Shown: piece by piece, positions 1 through 10,757 of the stretch
How positions within the stretch are numbered: position 1 is the first letter of the stretch
Layout: every line of letters begins with the position of its first letter
Translations under genes and position numbers: made by a program
Notes under the pieces: model-generated
The model's database searches: none
What the model was told of the DNA's origin: nothing
The model's input: only the letters and a program-made list of their open reading frames with translations
From: Serratia proteamaculans
GTDB taxonomy: Bacteria; Pseudomonadota; Gammaproteobacteria; Enterobacterales; Enterobacteriaceae
Assembly (NCBI RefSeq): GCF_013337185.1
Contig: NZ_SWDE01000005.1
Span: 247,706 to 311,705, forward strand
Direction: 5' to 3'
DNA length: 64,000 nucleotides

Positions 1-857
1 AAGGGCACCGTGGTCATAAAACCGGCGGTCAGTGCGGCAATGTGTTTTTCCTGCGTCAGATAATTCGGGAACCAGGTGAGGAAGAACCACAACGTAGAGG
101 TAATGGCGAACTGGCCGAGATACACCCCCACCAGCTTGCGGTGAAACACCAGTTTCCAGTCAGCGGCGGTGAGCGCGACGCGGTTTTTCTTTTCCGACGC
201 CACGTCGCCGTCCACCATACCGCCACCGGCCTGAATATATTTCAGCTCGGCGTCATTCACCCCTTTGCTGTTGCGCGGCGACTGATAAACACGCTGCCAC
301 ACCAGCGCCCAGACGATACCGACACCGCCGGTGATGATGAACACCCAGTGCCAGCTAAGGATCTCTTGTACCCAGATCAACAGCGGCGTCAAAAACGCCA
401 GCCCGACAAACTGCCCGGAAGTATAGAACCCCACCGCCGAAGCACGCTCCTGCTCGGGGAACCAACTGGTGACGATGCGATTATTGGTGGGGAATGCCGG
501 CGCTTCAAACAGTCCGGTCACCGCACGCAGGCCAATCAGTGATACCAGGCCACTGGCGAACCCCTGCAGCAAGGTGGCGATCGACCAGCCCATAATGGCA
601 ATAAAATAGGTCAGCTTTGAGCCGACACGATCCAGAAACCAACCGCCAGGGATCTGACACAGGGTATAGGTCCAGGCAAAAGCAGAGAAAATATAGCCCA
701 TCTGCGCCTTGCTGATGCCGAACTCCTGCTGAATATGCGCCGAAGCCACTGCCAGATTAGCGCGGTCGACATAGCAGATCACCACGGTGACAAATATCAT
801 TAATAACGTTAGATAGCGGCGCTTACTTTTTGGTGCTGAGGTCAAGGTTGTATCCAT
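1..857 (-). CDS. dgoT: D-galactonate MFS transporter DgoT (3' end outside window)
   Basis: Proton-coupled uptake of D-galactonate across the inner membrane by a major facilitator superfamily protein of the anion:cation symporter type. About 285 N-terminal codons are visible, starting at the ATG at 855-857; the C-terminal part lies beyond base 1. The translation shows alternating hydrophobic segments, the stretch [13 protein letters not shown] in the first helix and a [10 protein letters not shown] loop at the position of MFS motif A. It lies downstream of dgoD in the same direction, which supports the substrate call. A gap of 342 bases separates it from dgoD, so it may have its own promoter. 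Confidence 0.88.
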   Translation of the reverse strand, partial: MDTTLTSAPKSKRRYLTLLMIFVTVVICYVDRANLAVASAHIQQEFGISKAQMGYIFSAFAWTYTLCQIPGGWFLDRVGSKLTYFIAIMGWSIATLLQGFASGLVSLIGLRAVTGLFEAPAFPTNNRIVTSWFPEQERASAVGFYTSGQFVGLAFLTPLLIWVQEILSWHWVFIITGGVGIVWALVWQRVYQSPRNSKGVNDAELKYIQAGGGMVDGDVASEKKNRVALTAADWKLVFHRKLVGVYLGQFAITSTLWFFLTWFPNYLTQEKHIAALTAGFMTTVP

Positions 858-1199
858 TATCGTTATTCCGTTATTTTTCGGATTTTAATAATAGCGGTGC
901 GATGTTGTAGGGTAGCGCCGCCGAGTAGATTTACTGGTGATGATTTAAAATTCTCAGATGACACACTGAGGAAAACCCACCTGACGGCGGCATTAACCTG
1001 TTATGGAAATACGTTAACGATATATGTTTTTCTTAAAAGAATAATAAAACCCACATAATTGAGAATTGCGACTGATTATTCATTGCTTAGCCTCTCATTA
1101 TTTATTTCATGTTTGTCCCTCGCCTGACGGCGACGTCAAGCGAGACACCATTGAAGTATCTTTTCAGAATGAATTTAATAATTATTATTTAAAGCTGTA
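858..1199. other. Intergenic region between dgoD and dgoT, no gene seen
   Basis: This 342-base stretch is AT-rich and carries no convincing reading frame on either strand. A short hairpin (TCGCC-tgac-GGCGA, 1120-1133) lies about 65 bases beyond the dgoD stop, but without a clear U-run. I could not identify a clear promoter for dgoT. Confidence 0.5.
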
Positions 1200-2348
1200 T
1201 TACCACTCGGCAACTGCGCCGTCAGGATAGCGCCACACGGGATTACGCCAGTCCGTCGCTTGTTTGCTGCGCTCGATCACCAGCTCTTCGTTAATCTCCA
1301 CCCCAAGACCCGGTTTAGTCAGTGGGTAGAAATGGCCATCGGTCATTTTGAAATCGTCTTTATTCACTACGTAGTCCAGCAGTTCGGCCCCCTGATTGTA
1401 GTGAATGCCCATGCTTTGCTCCTGGAACACCGCGTTACGCGCCACAAAATCCACATGCAAACAGGCAGCCAACGCAATCGGCCCCAGTGGGCAATGCGGT
1501 GCCAGCGCCACATCATAGGTCTCGGCCATGGCAGCGATCTTGAAACATTCGGTGATGCCACCGGCGTGAGACAGGTCGGGCTGAATAATCGCCAGGCCGC
1601 CCTCTGCCAGCACCCGTTTGAAATCAAAACGCGAATACATACGTTCACCGGCAGCAATCGGGATATGCGTCTGCGCTGCCAGGCGCGGATAGTACTCGGC
1701 CTGTTCCGCCAGCACCGGTTCTTCGATAAACAGCGGGCGGTACGGCTCCAGTTCTTTAATCAGGATTTTAGCCATCGGCGCATCGACACGACCATGGAAA
1801 TCCAGACCGAACTCGATACGATTGCCAAAGGCTTCGCGGATCTGCGCCACCACCGCCACCGCAGCATCCACCTTGCGCGCACTGTCGATAATGCCCATTT
1901 CTTCGCAGCCGTTGAGCTTAAAGGTGTCGAAGCCGATTTCCGTCAGCTTGTTGATACCGGCGATCACGTCGGAAGGACGATCGCCCCCGACCCAGCTATA
2001 CGCCTTGATTTTGTCGCGCACCAGACCGCCCAGCAGCTGATAAACCGGAACCCCCAGCGCCTTGCCTTTGATATCCCACAGCGCCTGATCAATACCGGCG
2101 ATCGCACTCATCAGGATGGGGCCGCCGCGATAGAAACCGCCGCGGTAGAGCGTCTGCCAGATATCGTTAATCCGCGCGGGATCCTGGCCCACCACGTATT
2201 CCGACAGCTCGTGCACCGCCGCCTCCACGCTGCGCGCACGCCCTTCAATCACCGGCTCGCCCCAACCGACGATGCCTTCATCGGTTTCAATCTTCAGGAA
2301 CATCCAGCGCGGCGGCAGCCGATAGGTGGTCATTTTGGTTATTTTCAT
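1200..2348 (-). CDS. dgoD: D-galactonate dehydratase
   Basis: Dehydrates D-galactonate to 2-keto-3-deoxy-D-galactonate, the first step of the De Ley-Doudoroff pathway. It is an enolase-superfamily enzyme of 382 residues, the usual length. The Mg2+ ligands D183, E209 and E235 and the acid/base residues H185 (in GLDFHGR) and H285 (in APHCPLGP) all fall where known galactonate dehydratases have them. Its ATG overlaps the dgoA stop by four bases, indicating translational coupling inside the dgoRKAD operon. An enzyme for another acid sugar is possible in this superfamily, but the neighbours make galactonate by far the best reading. Confidence 0.95.
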   Translation of the reverse strand: MKITKMTTYRLPPRWMFLKIETDEGIVGWGEPVIEGRARSVEAAVHELSEYVVGQDPARINDIWQTLYRGGFYRGGPILMSAIAGIDQALWDIKGKALGVPVYQLLGGLVRDKIKAYSWVGGDRPSDVIAGINKLTEIGFDTFKLNGCEEMGIIDSARKVDAAVAVVAQIREAFGNRIEFGLDFHGRVDAPMAKILIKELEPYRPLFIEEPVLAEQAEYYPRLAAQTHIPIAAGERMYSRFDFKRVLAEGGLAIIQPDLSHAGGITECFKIAAMAETYDVALAPHCPLGPIALAACLHVDFVARNAVFQEQSMGIHYNQGAELLDYVVNKDDFKMTDGHFYPLTKPGLGVEINEELVIERSKQATDWRNPVWRYPDGAVAEW

Positions 2349-2962
2349 TGAGTGGCTTCCTTATAGGCTCGAACAAAAGCGGCCGCCTGCTGAGCGGTGC
2401 GTTCCACCGATTGGCCGGCGCGATACAGATCGCCCCCCAACCCGGCCCCCACGCAGCCTGCGGCCAGATACAGATGCAAGTTTTCCGGCGTGATGCCGCC
2501 GACGGCAAAAACAGGGATCTGAGGCGGCAGTACCGCTTTCAGCGCCTTGATGTAATCCGGGCCAAAGGAGACCGAGGGGAAAATCTTCAATGCCTGGGCA
2601 CCGGCTTCCAGCGCGTTGAATGCTTCCGAAGCGGTGGCACAACCGGCGCAAACCGTCATGCCCAGCGCCACGGCCCTACGGATCACCGCCGGTTGGGTAT
2701 TGGGGGTCACCACCAGCTGGCCCCCCAGCGCGGCCAACTCTTCCACCTGCGCAGGTTGCAGCACGGTGCCGGCACCGATCAGGGCGCGATCGCCGAATTT
2801 CTTCACCGTATCGCCGATGCTTTGCTGCCAGTCCGGCGAATTCATCGGTATTTCAATCGCATCGAACCCCGCCTGCAGCAAGGTTTGCACGTGATCAGCC
2901 ACTTCCTGCGGCGTAATGCCGCGCAGGATGGCGATCAGCGGCAGTTCAGTGTTCCAGCTCAT
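2345..2962 (-). CDS. dgoA: 2-dehydro-3-deoxy-6-phosphogalactonate aldolase
   Basis: Cleaves KDPGal to pyruvate and D-glyceraldehyde 3-phosphate. It is a class I aldolase of the KDPG-aldolase family, 205 residues, with the Schiff-base lysine in ALKIFPS (about residue 126) and the conserved GAGTV and VTPN strands. The ATG at 2960-2962 is chosen because a GGAG lies eight bases upstream and the protein then matches the usual length; an in-frame TTG two codons earlier is less likely. The start lies inside the end of dgoK (17-base overlap) and the stop overlaps dgoD. Confidence 0.94.
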   Translation of the reverse strand: MSWNTELPLIAILRGITPQEVADHVQTLLQAGFDAIEIPMNSPDWQQSIGDTVKKFGDRALIGAGTVLQPAQVEELAALGGQLVVTPNTQPAVIRRAVALGMTVCAGCATASEAFNALEAGAQALKIFPSVSFGPDYIKALKAVLPPQIPVFAVGGITPENLHLYLAAGCVGAGLGGDLYRAGQSVERTAQQAAAFVRAYKEATQ

Positions 2963-3839
2963 GCACAATACTCCTTATTCCCGATTGGAAAGCCCGATCG
3001 CCCTCCAGGATCTGGTGGCGTATCCCGGCCATAGTCAGTGCCTGGGCATAACGCTCGCCAAGCTGCGGGTTGCCGATCACCGTTAATGCGGCATCAGGCG
3101 GCAGCGGGTATTCACGCTGCATCTGCGCCACTTCGTTACCGATCAACAAGCCGGAAAGCCAGTCACTGACGGCGCTTTTTTCCAGTTTGCCGAGCACGTG
3201 AGCGGCGCGGGTTTCAAATAAACGTCGCACGATGTGGCTTTCATTCATGCCGACTTCCAATCCGTTGGTAAACGCCAGTGGATTAGGCCGTTGTTCATTC
3301 ACTCCCACGCCAATCAACGAATGGCTGAGCAGCAAATGATGCAATTCGCCGGTCATCACCGTGCGGAAATCCGCCAGGGTGTCACCCTCCATGCGCACCC
3401 ATTTGCTGTGGGTACCGGGCATGACATACAGCGTCGCCGGCTGTTCGGCATAGGCGCCAATCAACTGGGTTTCTTCACCGCGCATGACGTTGCAGTTATC
3501 TTCACGTTCGATACAGATGCCCGGAATAATCCAGGCCCGATAAGGTAAAGCCTGCTCTACCGTCGTTAACTGTTGGGCAACCTCGGTCAGGCGGGTTGGG
3601 CAATGCAGATAAGGCACCTGCAGCCAGCCGGCATTGCTGCCGACCATCCCTGCCATCACCACCGGCAGCGGCTCCGCCCAACGCGCCATCAGCTCGCTGA
3701 AAACCTGCTGCGGCGTGCGGCCATCAAGGCGGGTAACACCAGCCTGCGACTGCAAGCTATCAACGCAGATGCCCTGTTCGTAACGCCAGGCGCGCAGGTT
3801 GGTGGAACCCCAGTCAATCGCGATAAAGCTGTCACTCAT
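2946..3839 (-). CDS. dgoK: 2-dehydro-3-deoxygalactonokinase
   Basis: Phosphorylates 2-keto-3-deoxygalactonate at C6 with ATP, feeding DgoA. The 297-residue protein starts with the nucleotide-binding phosphate-1 motif of the ASKHA kinase fold (IDWGSTNLRAW, about residues 8-18). A central PGTHSKW motif is typical of the DgoK family. The ATG overlaps the dgoR stop in an ATGA junction, so the regulator and kinase are translationally coupled. Confidence 0.93.
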   Translation of the reverse strand: MSDSFIAIDWGSTNLRAWRYEQGICVDSLQSQAGVTRLDGRTPQQVFSELMARWAEPLPVVMAGMVGSNAGWLQVPYLHCPTRLTEVAQQLTTVEQALPYRAWIIPGICIEREDNCNVMRGEETQLIGAYAEQPATLYVMPGTHSKWVRMEGDTLADFRTVMTGELHHLLLSHSLIGVGVNEQRPNPLAFTNGLEVGMNESHIVRRLFETRAAHVLGKLEKSAVSDWLSGLLIGNEVAQMQREYPLPPDAALTVIGNPQLGERYAQALTMAGIRHQILEGDRAFQSGIRSIVHELEH

Positions 3840-4534
3840 GTTATATCCTTTAAGCGTTTGGTCGAGCTGGCGATCATCGCCAGTGCCGCCTGCTCTGCGG
3901 CATTCGCATCCTGATGACGGATGGCGTCATACAACTCCTGATGCTCGCGCAGAGTACGTGGCATATTGTCCTCATCCGACATGTAGGTGCGCTCAAACAC
4001 CGCGCGCTGCAGCGAGCTGATCGCCACGCTAAGCTGCTGCAAAACCGGGTTGTGCACCGCCGCCAGCACCGCTTCGTGATAGCGAATGTCGGCCTCATTA
4101 AAGCGTTCGCGATCCTGATGGTGGATTTTCATGTCGTTCAGCGCCGCCTCGATCACCGCCAGTTCACTGGAGGTAGCACGCTCCGCCGCCCAACGGGCAA
4201 TAGTGGGTTCCACCAGGTTACGCACCTCACTCATCGAGGCGATCAGCCGTGGATCATAATCCTGTGCCAGCACCCAATTAAGGACGTCGGTATCCAGATA
4301 ATTCCACTGGCTGCGTAGCGTCACGAATGCGCCACGATAGCGCTTCACCTCCACCAACCGTTTGGCCATCAGCGCACGCAAGACTTCGCGGATGATATTG
4401 CGCGAGGTTTCAAACTCTTCGCACAGCTCCGTTTCTGCGGGGAGTGCCGCCCCCGGGACATATTTGCCACCGACGATCTGCTGGCCCATCTCGATAATGA
4501 TGCGGTCGGTTTTACCGATCTGCTGCTTGTTCAT
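3836..4534 (-). CDS. dgoR: GntR/FadR-family repressor of the dgo operon
   Basis: Represses the dgo genes and is released by D-galactonate, by analogy with E. coli DgoR. The 232-residue protein has an N-terminal winged helix-turn-helix (about residues 5-75, with SRNIIREVLRALMAKRLV) and an FCD ligand-binding domain with conserved acidic and histidine residues (ADIRYHEAVL). The ATG at 4532-4534 is chosen over an upstream in-frame start because GGAG precedes it at normal spacing and the family begins here. It is the first gene of the operon. Candidate operators lie upstream at 4652-4683. Confidence 0.92.
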   Translation of the reverse strand: MNKQQIGKTDRIIIEMGQQIVGGKYVPGAALPAETELCEEFETSRNIIREVLRALMAKRLVEVKRYRGAFVTLRSQWNYLDTDVLNWVLAQDYDPRLIASMSEVRNLVEPTIARWAAERATSSELAVIEAALNDMKIHHQDRERFNEADIRYHEAVLAAVHNPVLQQLSVAISSLQRAVFERTYMSDEDNMPRTLREHQELYDAIRHQDANAAEQAALAMIASSTKRLKDIT

Positions 4535-4651
4535 GATTTCTCCGTGGCATTCGCCATGCTGTGATAACGGATTTACTTTACCCGCGTCTCCCATTGGCGT
4601 CCTGCGGTTGCAGCACAATCTTGATAACTCACCTCAACAACAATGGTCATA

Positions 4652-4683
4652 TTGTAGCTCCAAAAATAAATGTTGTACTACAA
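4652..4683. promoter_or_regulatory. Candidate DgoR operator palindromes
   Basis: TTGTA-C-TACAA at 4673-4683 is a perfect inverted repeat around one base, the type of site FadR-family GntR repressors use. A weaker partner, TTGTA-G-CTCCA, begins at 4652, 21 bases away. Both lie about 120-150 bases upstream of the dgoR start. That they bind DgoR is inferred from position and symmetry. Confidence 0.65.
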
Positions 4684-4790
4684 TATGGATCACAAAATAG
4701 ACAACTCAAGTTGGTGGGGATGCCAATAACCAATGGCAGTCGTCGAATGATCATCGTTGGAACGGATCCGAAAGCTTATCGGTTTACAAA

Positions 4791-4827
4791 TTAGAAAATT
4801 AATTCTAAATTGGATTTTTAAATCCAA
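4791..4827. promoter_or_regulatory. Two related 18-bp palindromes before the PAS-regulator gene
   Basis: TTAGAA-N6-TTCTAA (4791-4808) and TTGGAT-N6-ATCCAA (4810-4827) are both 18-bp palindromes of the form TTRGAW-N6-WTCYAA, with centres 19 bp apart. The second ends 13 bases before the ATG at 4841. They are candidate operators for autoregulation; the second could also fold as an RNA hairpin near the ribosome binding site. No strong Shine-Dalgarno sequence is visible at this start. Confidence 0.55.
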
Positions 4828-4840
4828 ATGAAAGTTCACC

Positions 4841-5446
4841 ATGCTGAGTCGCTACCACGCCATCGCCGATGCCATTACGCTGTTGTTTGCCCCTTACGCC
4901 GAAGTGGCACTTCATGATCTCGCCAGCCAGAAGCTGGTTTACATCAGCAATAACCGCTCACAGCGTGAGCTGGGCGAAGACTCCAACCTGAGCGAGCTAC
5001 AGGGCGATCAAGGCTTGCAGGTGATCGGCCCCTATCTGAAGCGCAATTGGGATGGCAGCCAACTGCGTTCTATCAGCGCGGTATTGCGCGACGATAACGG
5101 TGGCCCCATTGGCCTGTTGTGCATCAATCTTGATATCACCGTGCTGGAAAGCGCCAAAGCTGCGCTGGAAGTCTTCCTGGGTGGCAATGCCCTGCAACCA
5201 CAGCCGGACGTGCTGTTCCAGGATGACTGGCAGGAACGCATCAACACCTTCATTCATCAATGGTTGCAACAGCGCCAACAAACGCTCGGCACCCTTAACG
5301 GTGCGGGCAAGCGGGCCATGGTGGAGGCGCTCTATCACCAGGGGGCTTTCAAAGGAAAAAACGCCGCCGGCTACGTCGCCAAGATCCTTGGTATCGGCCG
5401 CGCGACCGTTTACAACTATCTGAAAAATATCAAGGAGTCTGTATGA
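4841..5446 (+). CDS. YheO/DauR-type PAS and helix-turn-helix transcriptional regulator
   Basis: Predicted DNA-binding regulator of 201 residues. The N-terminal half (about 1-115) is a PAS-like YheO domain with LHDL, VYISNNRS and LLCINLDITVLE strands. The C-terminal part (about 150-201) is a helix-turn-helix of the type found in DauR, ending GIGRATVYNYLKNIKES. DauR regulates D-arginine catabolism in Pseudomonas; the ligand here is unknown. The stop overlaps the next ATG (ATGA, 5443-5446), with AAGGAG upstream, so regulator and enzymes form one operon. It probably senses the substrate of the two downstream enzymes (inference). Confidence 0.85.
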   Translation: MLSRYHAIADAITLLFAPYAEVALHDLASQKLVYISNNRSQRELGEDSNLSELQGDQGLQVIGPYLKRNWDGSQLRSISAVLRDDNGGPIGLLCINLDITVLESAKAALEVFLGGNALQPQPDVLFQDDWQERINTFIHQWLQQRQQTLGTLNGAGKRAMVEALYHQGAFKGKNAAGYVAKILGIGRATVYNYLKNIKESV

Positions 5447-6411
5447 GTCAGCTATTTGACGCGATTGTTTCCGCCCATCAGCAATTGCGCCCGCAGGTTC
5501 GCGTGACCCCGCTGGAACGCAGCGTACTGCTGTCACAGCAGTTAGGTTGCGAGCTGTATCTGAAGTGCGACCATCTGCAACATACCGGCTCTTTCAAATT
5601 TCGCGGCGCCAGCAACAAACTGCGGCTGCTGAATGACCAGCAGCGCAGCCGCGGGGTGATCGCCGCCTCGACCGGTAATCACGGCCAGGCCGTCGCGTTG
5701 GCTGGCAAACTGATGGGCGTCAGCGTGACGGTATATGCCCCAGAAACGGCGGCTGCGATTAAACTGGAGACCATCCGTGCGCTGGGTGGCAAAGTGGAAC
5801 TGATACCTGGCGACGCACTGAATGCCGAGCAGGCGGGAGAAAAGGCAGCCACTGAGCAAGGCAAAGTCTATATCTCGCCCTATAACGACCCACAGGTGAT
5901 TGCCGGTCAGGGCACCTGCGGCATGGAGTTGGTAGAGCAGCAGGCGGAGTTGGATGCGGTGTTTGTTGCCGTGGGTGGCGGTGGCTATATTTCAGGAATT
6001 GGTACCGTTTTGCAGCAATTATCGCCGAAAACCCAACTGATTGCCTGCTGGCCGGAAAATGCCACCAGCATGTATAGCGCACTGCAGGCGGGCCACATCT
6101 ATCCGGTGGAAGAACAGGACACGCTGTCAGATGGTACCGCCGGCGGCGTTGAGCCGGATGCGATCACCTTCCCGCTGTGCCAGCAGGTGATTGACCGCAA
6201 AGTCTTGGTCAGTGAAGCGGAAATCAAACAGGCCATGCGCCAGATTGCCGCCAGCGATCGCTGGATTATTGAAGGTGCTGCCGGGGTGGCCTTGGCCGCT
6301 GCCATCAAACTGGCACCGGAATTTCAGGGCAAAAAAGTGGCGGTGGTACTGTGCGGGAAAAACATTGTGCTGGAGAAATACCTCAAGGCAATCGCCGATG
6401 AAAATCCTTAA
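5443..6411 (+). CDS. PLP-dependent threonine/serine dehydratase-like enzyme
   Basis: Fold-type II PLP enzyme of 322 residues, the length of catabolic threonine dehydratases and hydroxyaspartate dehydratases without a C-terminal ACT domain. The PLP lysine is K52 in GSFKFRGAS. STGNHGQAVA (about 75-84) and the glycine-rich phosphate loop GGGGYISGIG (about 177-186) are present. It likely eliminates ammonia or water from a beta-hydroxy amino acid. It is coupled to the regulator upstream and overlaps the downstream mu-crystallin-family gene by 14 bases. Similar pairs occur in hydroxyectoine (EutB/EutC) and beta-hydroxyaspartate (BhcB/BhcD) pathways, but other genes of those pathways are absent here, so the substrate is open. 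Confidence 0.85.
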   Translation: MSQLFDAIVSAHQQLRPQVRVTPLERSVLLSQQLGCELYLKCDHLQHTGSFKFRGASNKLRLLNDQQRSRGVIAASTGNHGQAVALAGKLMGVSVTVYAPETAAAIKLETIRALGGKVELIPGDALNAEQAGEKAATEQGKVYISPYNDPQVIAGQGTCGMELVEQQAELDAVFVAVGGGGYISGIGTVLQQLSPKTQLIACWPENATSMYSALQAGHIYPVEEQDTLSDGTAGGVEPDAITFPLCQQVIDRKVLVSEAEIKQAMRQIAASDRWIIEGAAGVALAAAIKLAPEFQGKKVAVVLCGKNIVLEKYLKAIADENP

Positions 6412-7339
6412 TAAGCGGCAGATCCTTGAAGCTTTCGATGCAGATGCCGTCACATTGTTGCTAAAAAAGGGATTTATTGCCTATTCCCAACGGCAGGTGC
6501 AACAACCGCCGGTGCAGCATTTTCTGTTTGAACAGGCGGCGGGTGACTGCTGCATTAAATCGGCCTGGCTGGAGGGGGACGAACAATTTGTCGTCAAAGT
6601 TTCCTCTGGCTTTTACCGTAATCCCGCGCAGGGGCTGGCCAGTAATCAGGGGCTGATGATGGCCTTCTCGGCGCAAACCGGCGAACCCCAGGCATTGTTG
6701 CTGGACGAGGGTTGGTTAACTGCGTTACGTACCGCGCTGGCCGGACGCATTGTCGCCGAGCTCTGTGCTCCAGCATCGATCCCGGCGATTGGCATTGTCG
6801 GCTGCGGCATGCAGGCCAGACTGCAGTTACAACAGCTAAAATCCCTGACCGCCTGCCGTGAGGTTTGGCTATGGGGCCGTAACGAAGAGGCTTTGCAAGC
6901 CTATCGGCGCGATGTCGAAGCCGAAGGCTTCCGGGTGAATATCACCCAGGATGCCGCGGAACTGGCGGCGCACTGTCGGTTGATTGTCACCACCACCCCG
7001 AGCCGCGAACCTATTCTGCAAGCGGCGGATATTCAGCCCGGTACCCACATTACCGCCGTCGGTGCTGACGCCCAGGGCAAGCAGGAGCTGGCGGCCGATC
7101 TGGTGGCCAGGGCGGATGTGCTGTTAGTGGATGCTTTGGCACAGTGTGCAGATTATGGTGAGATCGCCACCGCTTATCGGCAGGGTTTACTTAAATCGAC
7201 GCCGATCGTCGAATTGGGTACGGCATTGGCTCAGGGGATAAAAGTGCGCAGCGATGCTCAGCAAATCACGCTGGCCGATCTGACCGGGCTGGCGATTCAG
7301 GACGTACAGATTGTGAAGGGTATTTTGGCTCGGATATAG
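6398..7339 (+). CDS. Ornithine cyclodeaminase/mu-crystallin family protein
   Basis: NAD(P)-dependent enzyme of 313 residues. It has the dinucleotide motif GIVGCGMQARLQL (about residues 127-139) and the family stretch LTALRTALAG. Family members include ornithine cyclodeaminase, alanine dehydrogenase, ketimine reductase and iminosuccinate reductase. The ATG at 6398 is inside the end of the dehydratase gene and is the start expected from the family N-terminus; longer in-frame starts would run through that gene. The pairing suggests that it reduces or recycles an imine made by the dehydratase (inference). A GC-rich terminator follows at once. Confidence 0.83.
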   Translation: MKILNKRQILEAFDADAVTLLLKKGFIAYSQRQVQQPPVQHFLFEQAAGDCCIKSAWLEGDEQFVVKVSSGFYRNPAQGLASNQGLMMAFSAQTGEPQALLLDEGWLTALRTALAGRIVAELCAPASIPAIGIVGCGMQARLQLQQLKSLTACREVWLWGRNEEALQAYRRDVEAEGFRVNITQDAAELAAHCRLIVTTTPSREPILQAADIQPGTHITAVGADAQGKQELAADLVARADVLLVDALAQCADYGEIATAYRQGLLKSTPIVELGTALAQGIKVRSDAQQITLADLTGLAIQDVQIVKGILARI

Positions 7340-7349
7340 AATGTTTTTA

Positions 7350-7370
7350 GGGGCGCGACTGCGCCCCTTT
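7350..7370 (+). terminator. Rho-independent terminator of the dehydratase operon
   Basis: GGGGCGC-gact-GCGCCCC followed by TTT, 11 bases after the stop at 7339. It lies between convergent genes and may also serve yidA from the other side. Confidence 0.8.
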
Positions 7371-7384
7371 AAATCGAATCACTG

Positions 7385-8200
7385 TCAGGCATTCAGCACA
7401 AACTTCTCGATGGCGCGGGCTACACCGTCTTCGGTATTGGTGCTGGTAACAAACTGCGCTACCGCTTTCAGTTCCGGGATGGCATTACCCATCGCCACGC
7501 CAACGCCGGCATACTCGATCATCGCGGTGTCATTGGCCTGATCGCCCAGCGTCATCACGTTTTCACGCGCAATACCAAGATGATCGGCCAGCATTTTCAC
7601 CCCGGTCCCCTTATCTACTTTCTGGTGCAGAATTTCCAGGAAGTAAGGCGCGCTTTTCAGGATGGTGTAACGTTCCCGAGCTTCGGCCGGGATGCGGGCA
7701 ATGGCGCTATCGAGTAACTCTGGCTCGTCGACCATCATCAATTTCGGGAAACGAATCTCAGGATCCATCTCTTCCACGCTGCGGTACTTCAGCGGAATAC
7801 CGGTCATCTCCGACTCATGTACGGTGTATTTGCCGATATCCTTGTTTGGGGTATACAGAGTGTCAAAATCAAATGCCTGGTAATGGACGCCCAACTCGCG
7901 AGCCATCTGCTCGAAATAGAGATAATCCTCAAAACCCAGCGTTTCCTGCAGGATGCAGGCACCGTCTACCGCCTGTAAAACCAGTGCGCCGTTATAGGTT
8001 ATACAGAAATCACCGGGCCCCTGAATATCCAACTGTCGCAGATAGTCCTGCACGCCGACATAGGGCCGTCCGGTTGCCAGCACCACATGCACCCCTTTGC
8101 GGCGTGCCTCGGTGATCGCCTGCTTTACCGCCGGCGTAATCTGGTGCTGCGGGTTGAGTAGCGTGCCGTCCATATCAATCGCAATCAATTCAATAGCCAT
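7385..8200 (-). CDS. yidA: HAD-family sugar phosphatase YidA
   Basis: Mg2+-dependent phosphatase of the Cof/HAD-IIB type acting on small sugar phosphates. It has 271 residues with the nucleophile motif IDMDGTLL (D8, D10), the TGRPY motif II region, a lysine motif III near the VDKGTGVKML segment and the acidic motif GDQANDTAMIE. The start at 8198-8200 is preceded by GGGAGAAGG; an upstream in-frame start adds ten unconserved residues. It lies between gyrB and the dgo region as in E. coli. Confidence 0.93.
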   Translation of the reverse strand: MAIELIAIDMDGTLLNPQHQITPAVKQAITEARRKGVHVVLATGRPYVGVQDYLRQLDIQGPGDFCITYNGALVLQAVDGACILQETLGFEDYLYFEQMARELGVHYQAFDFDTLYTPNKDIGKYTVHESEMTGIPLKYRSVEEMDPEIRFPKLMMVDEPELLDSAIARIPAEARERYTILKSAPYFLEILHQKVDKGTGVKMLADHLGIARENVMTLGDQANDTAMIEYAGVGVAMGNAIPELKAVAQFVTSTNTEDGVARAIEKFVLNA

Positions 8201-8273
8201 TCGAGCCTTCTCCCAGTGGTTTTTCCCCATGCTAACGCGTTTCAGCGTGTAATGTCAGCGCCAAAAAAGGCGT

Positions 8274-8308
8274 AAAAAAATCCGCGCGGGTTGCCCGGCG
8301 CGGATTTT
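8274..8308 (-). terminator. gyrB terminator
   Basis: Read on the minus strand, AATCCGCGC and GCGCGGATT form a nine-base-pair stem (8279-8306) closed by a CGGGCAACCC loop and followed by a run of seven U residues. It stands 17 bases beyond the gyrB stop. Confidence 0.92.
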
Positions 8309-8324
8309 CACAGCCATCAATGCG

Positions 8325-10757
<2,433 letters not shown>

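Noticed and set aside
1260..2351. Plus-strand reading frame of 363 codons
   Set aside because: Antisense to dgoD, which has all catalytic residues.
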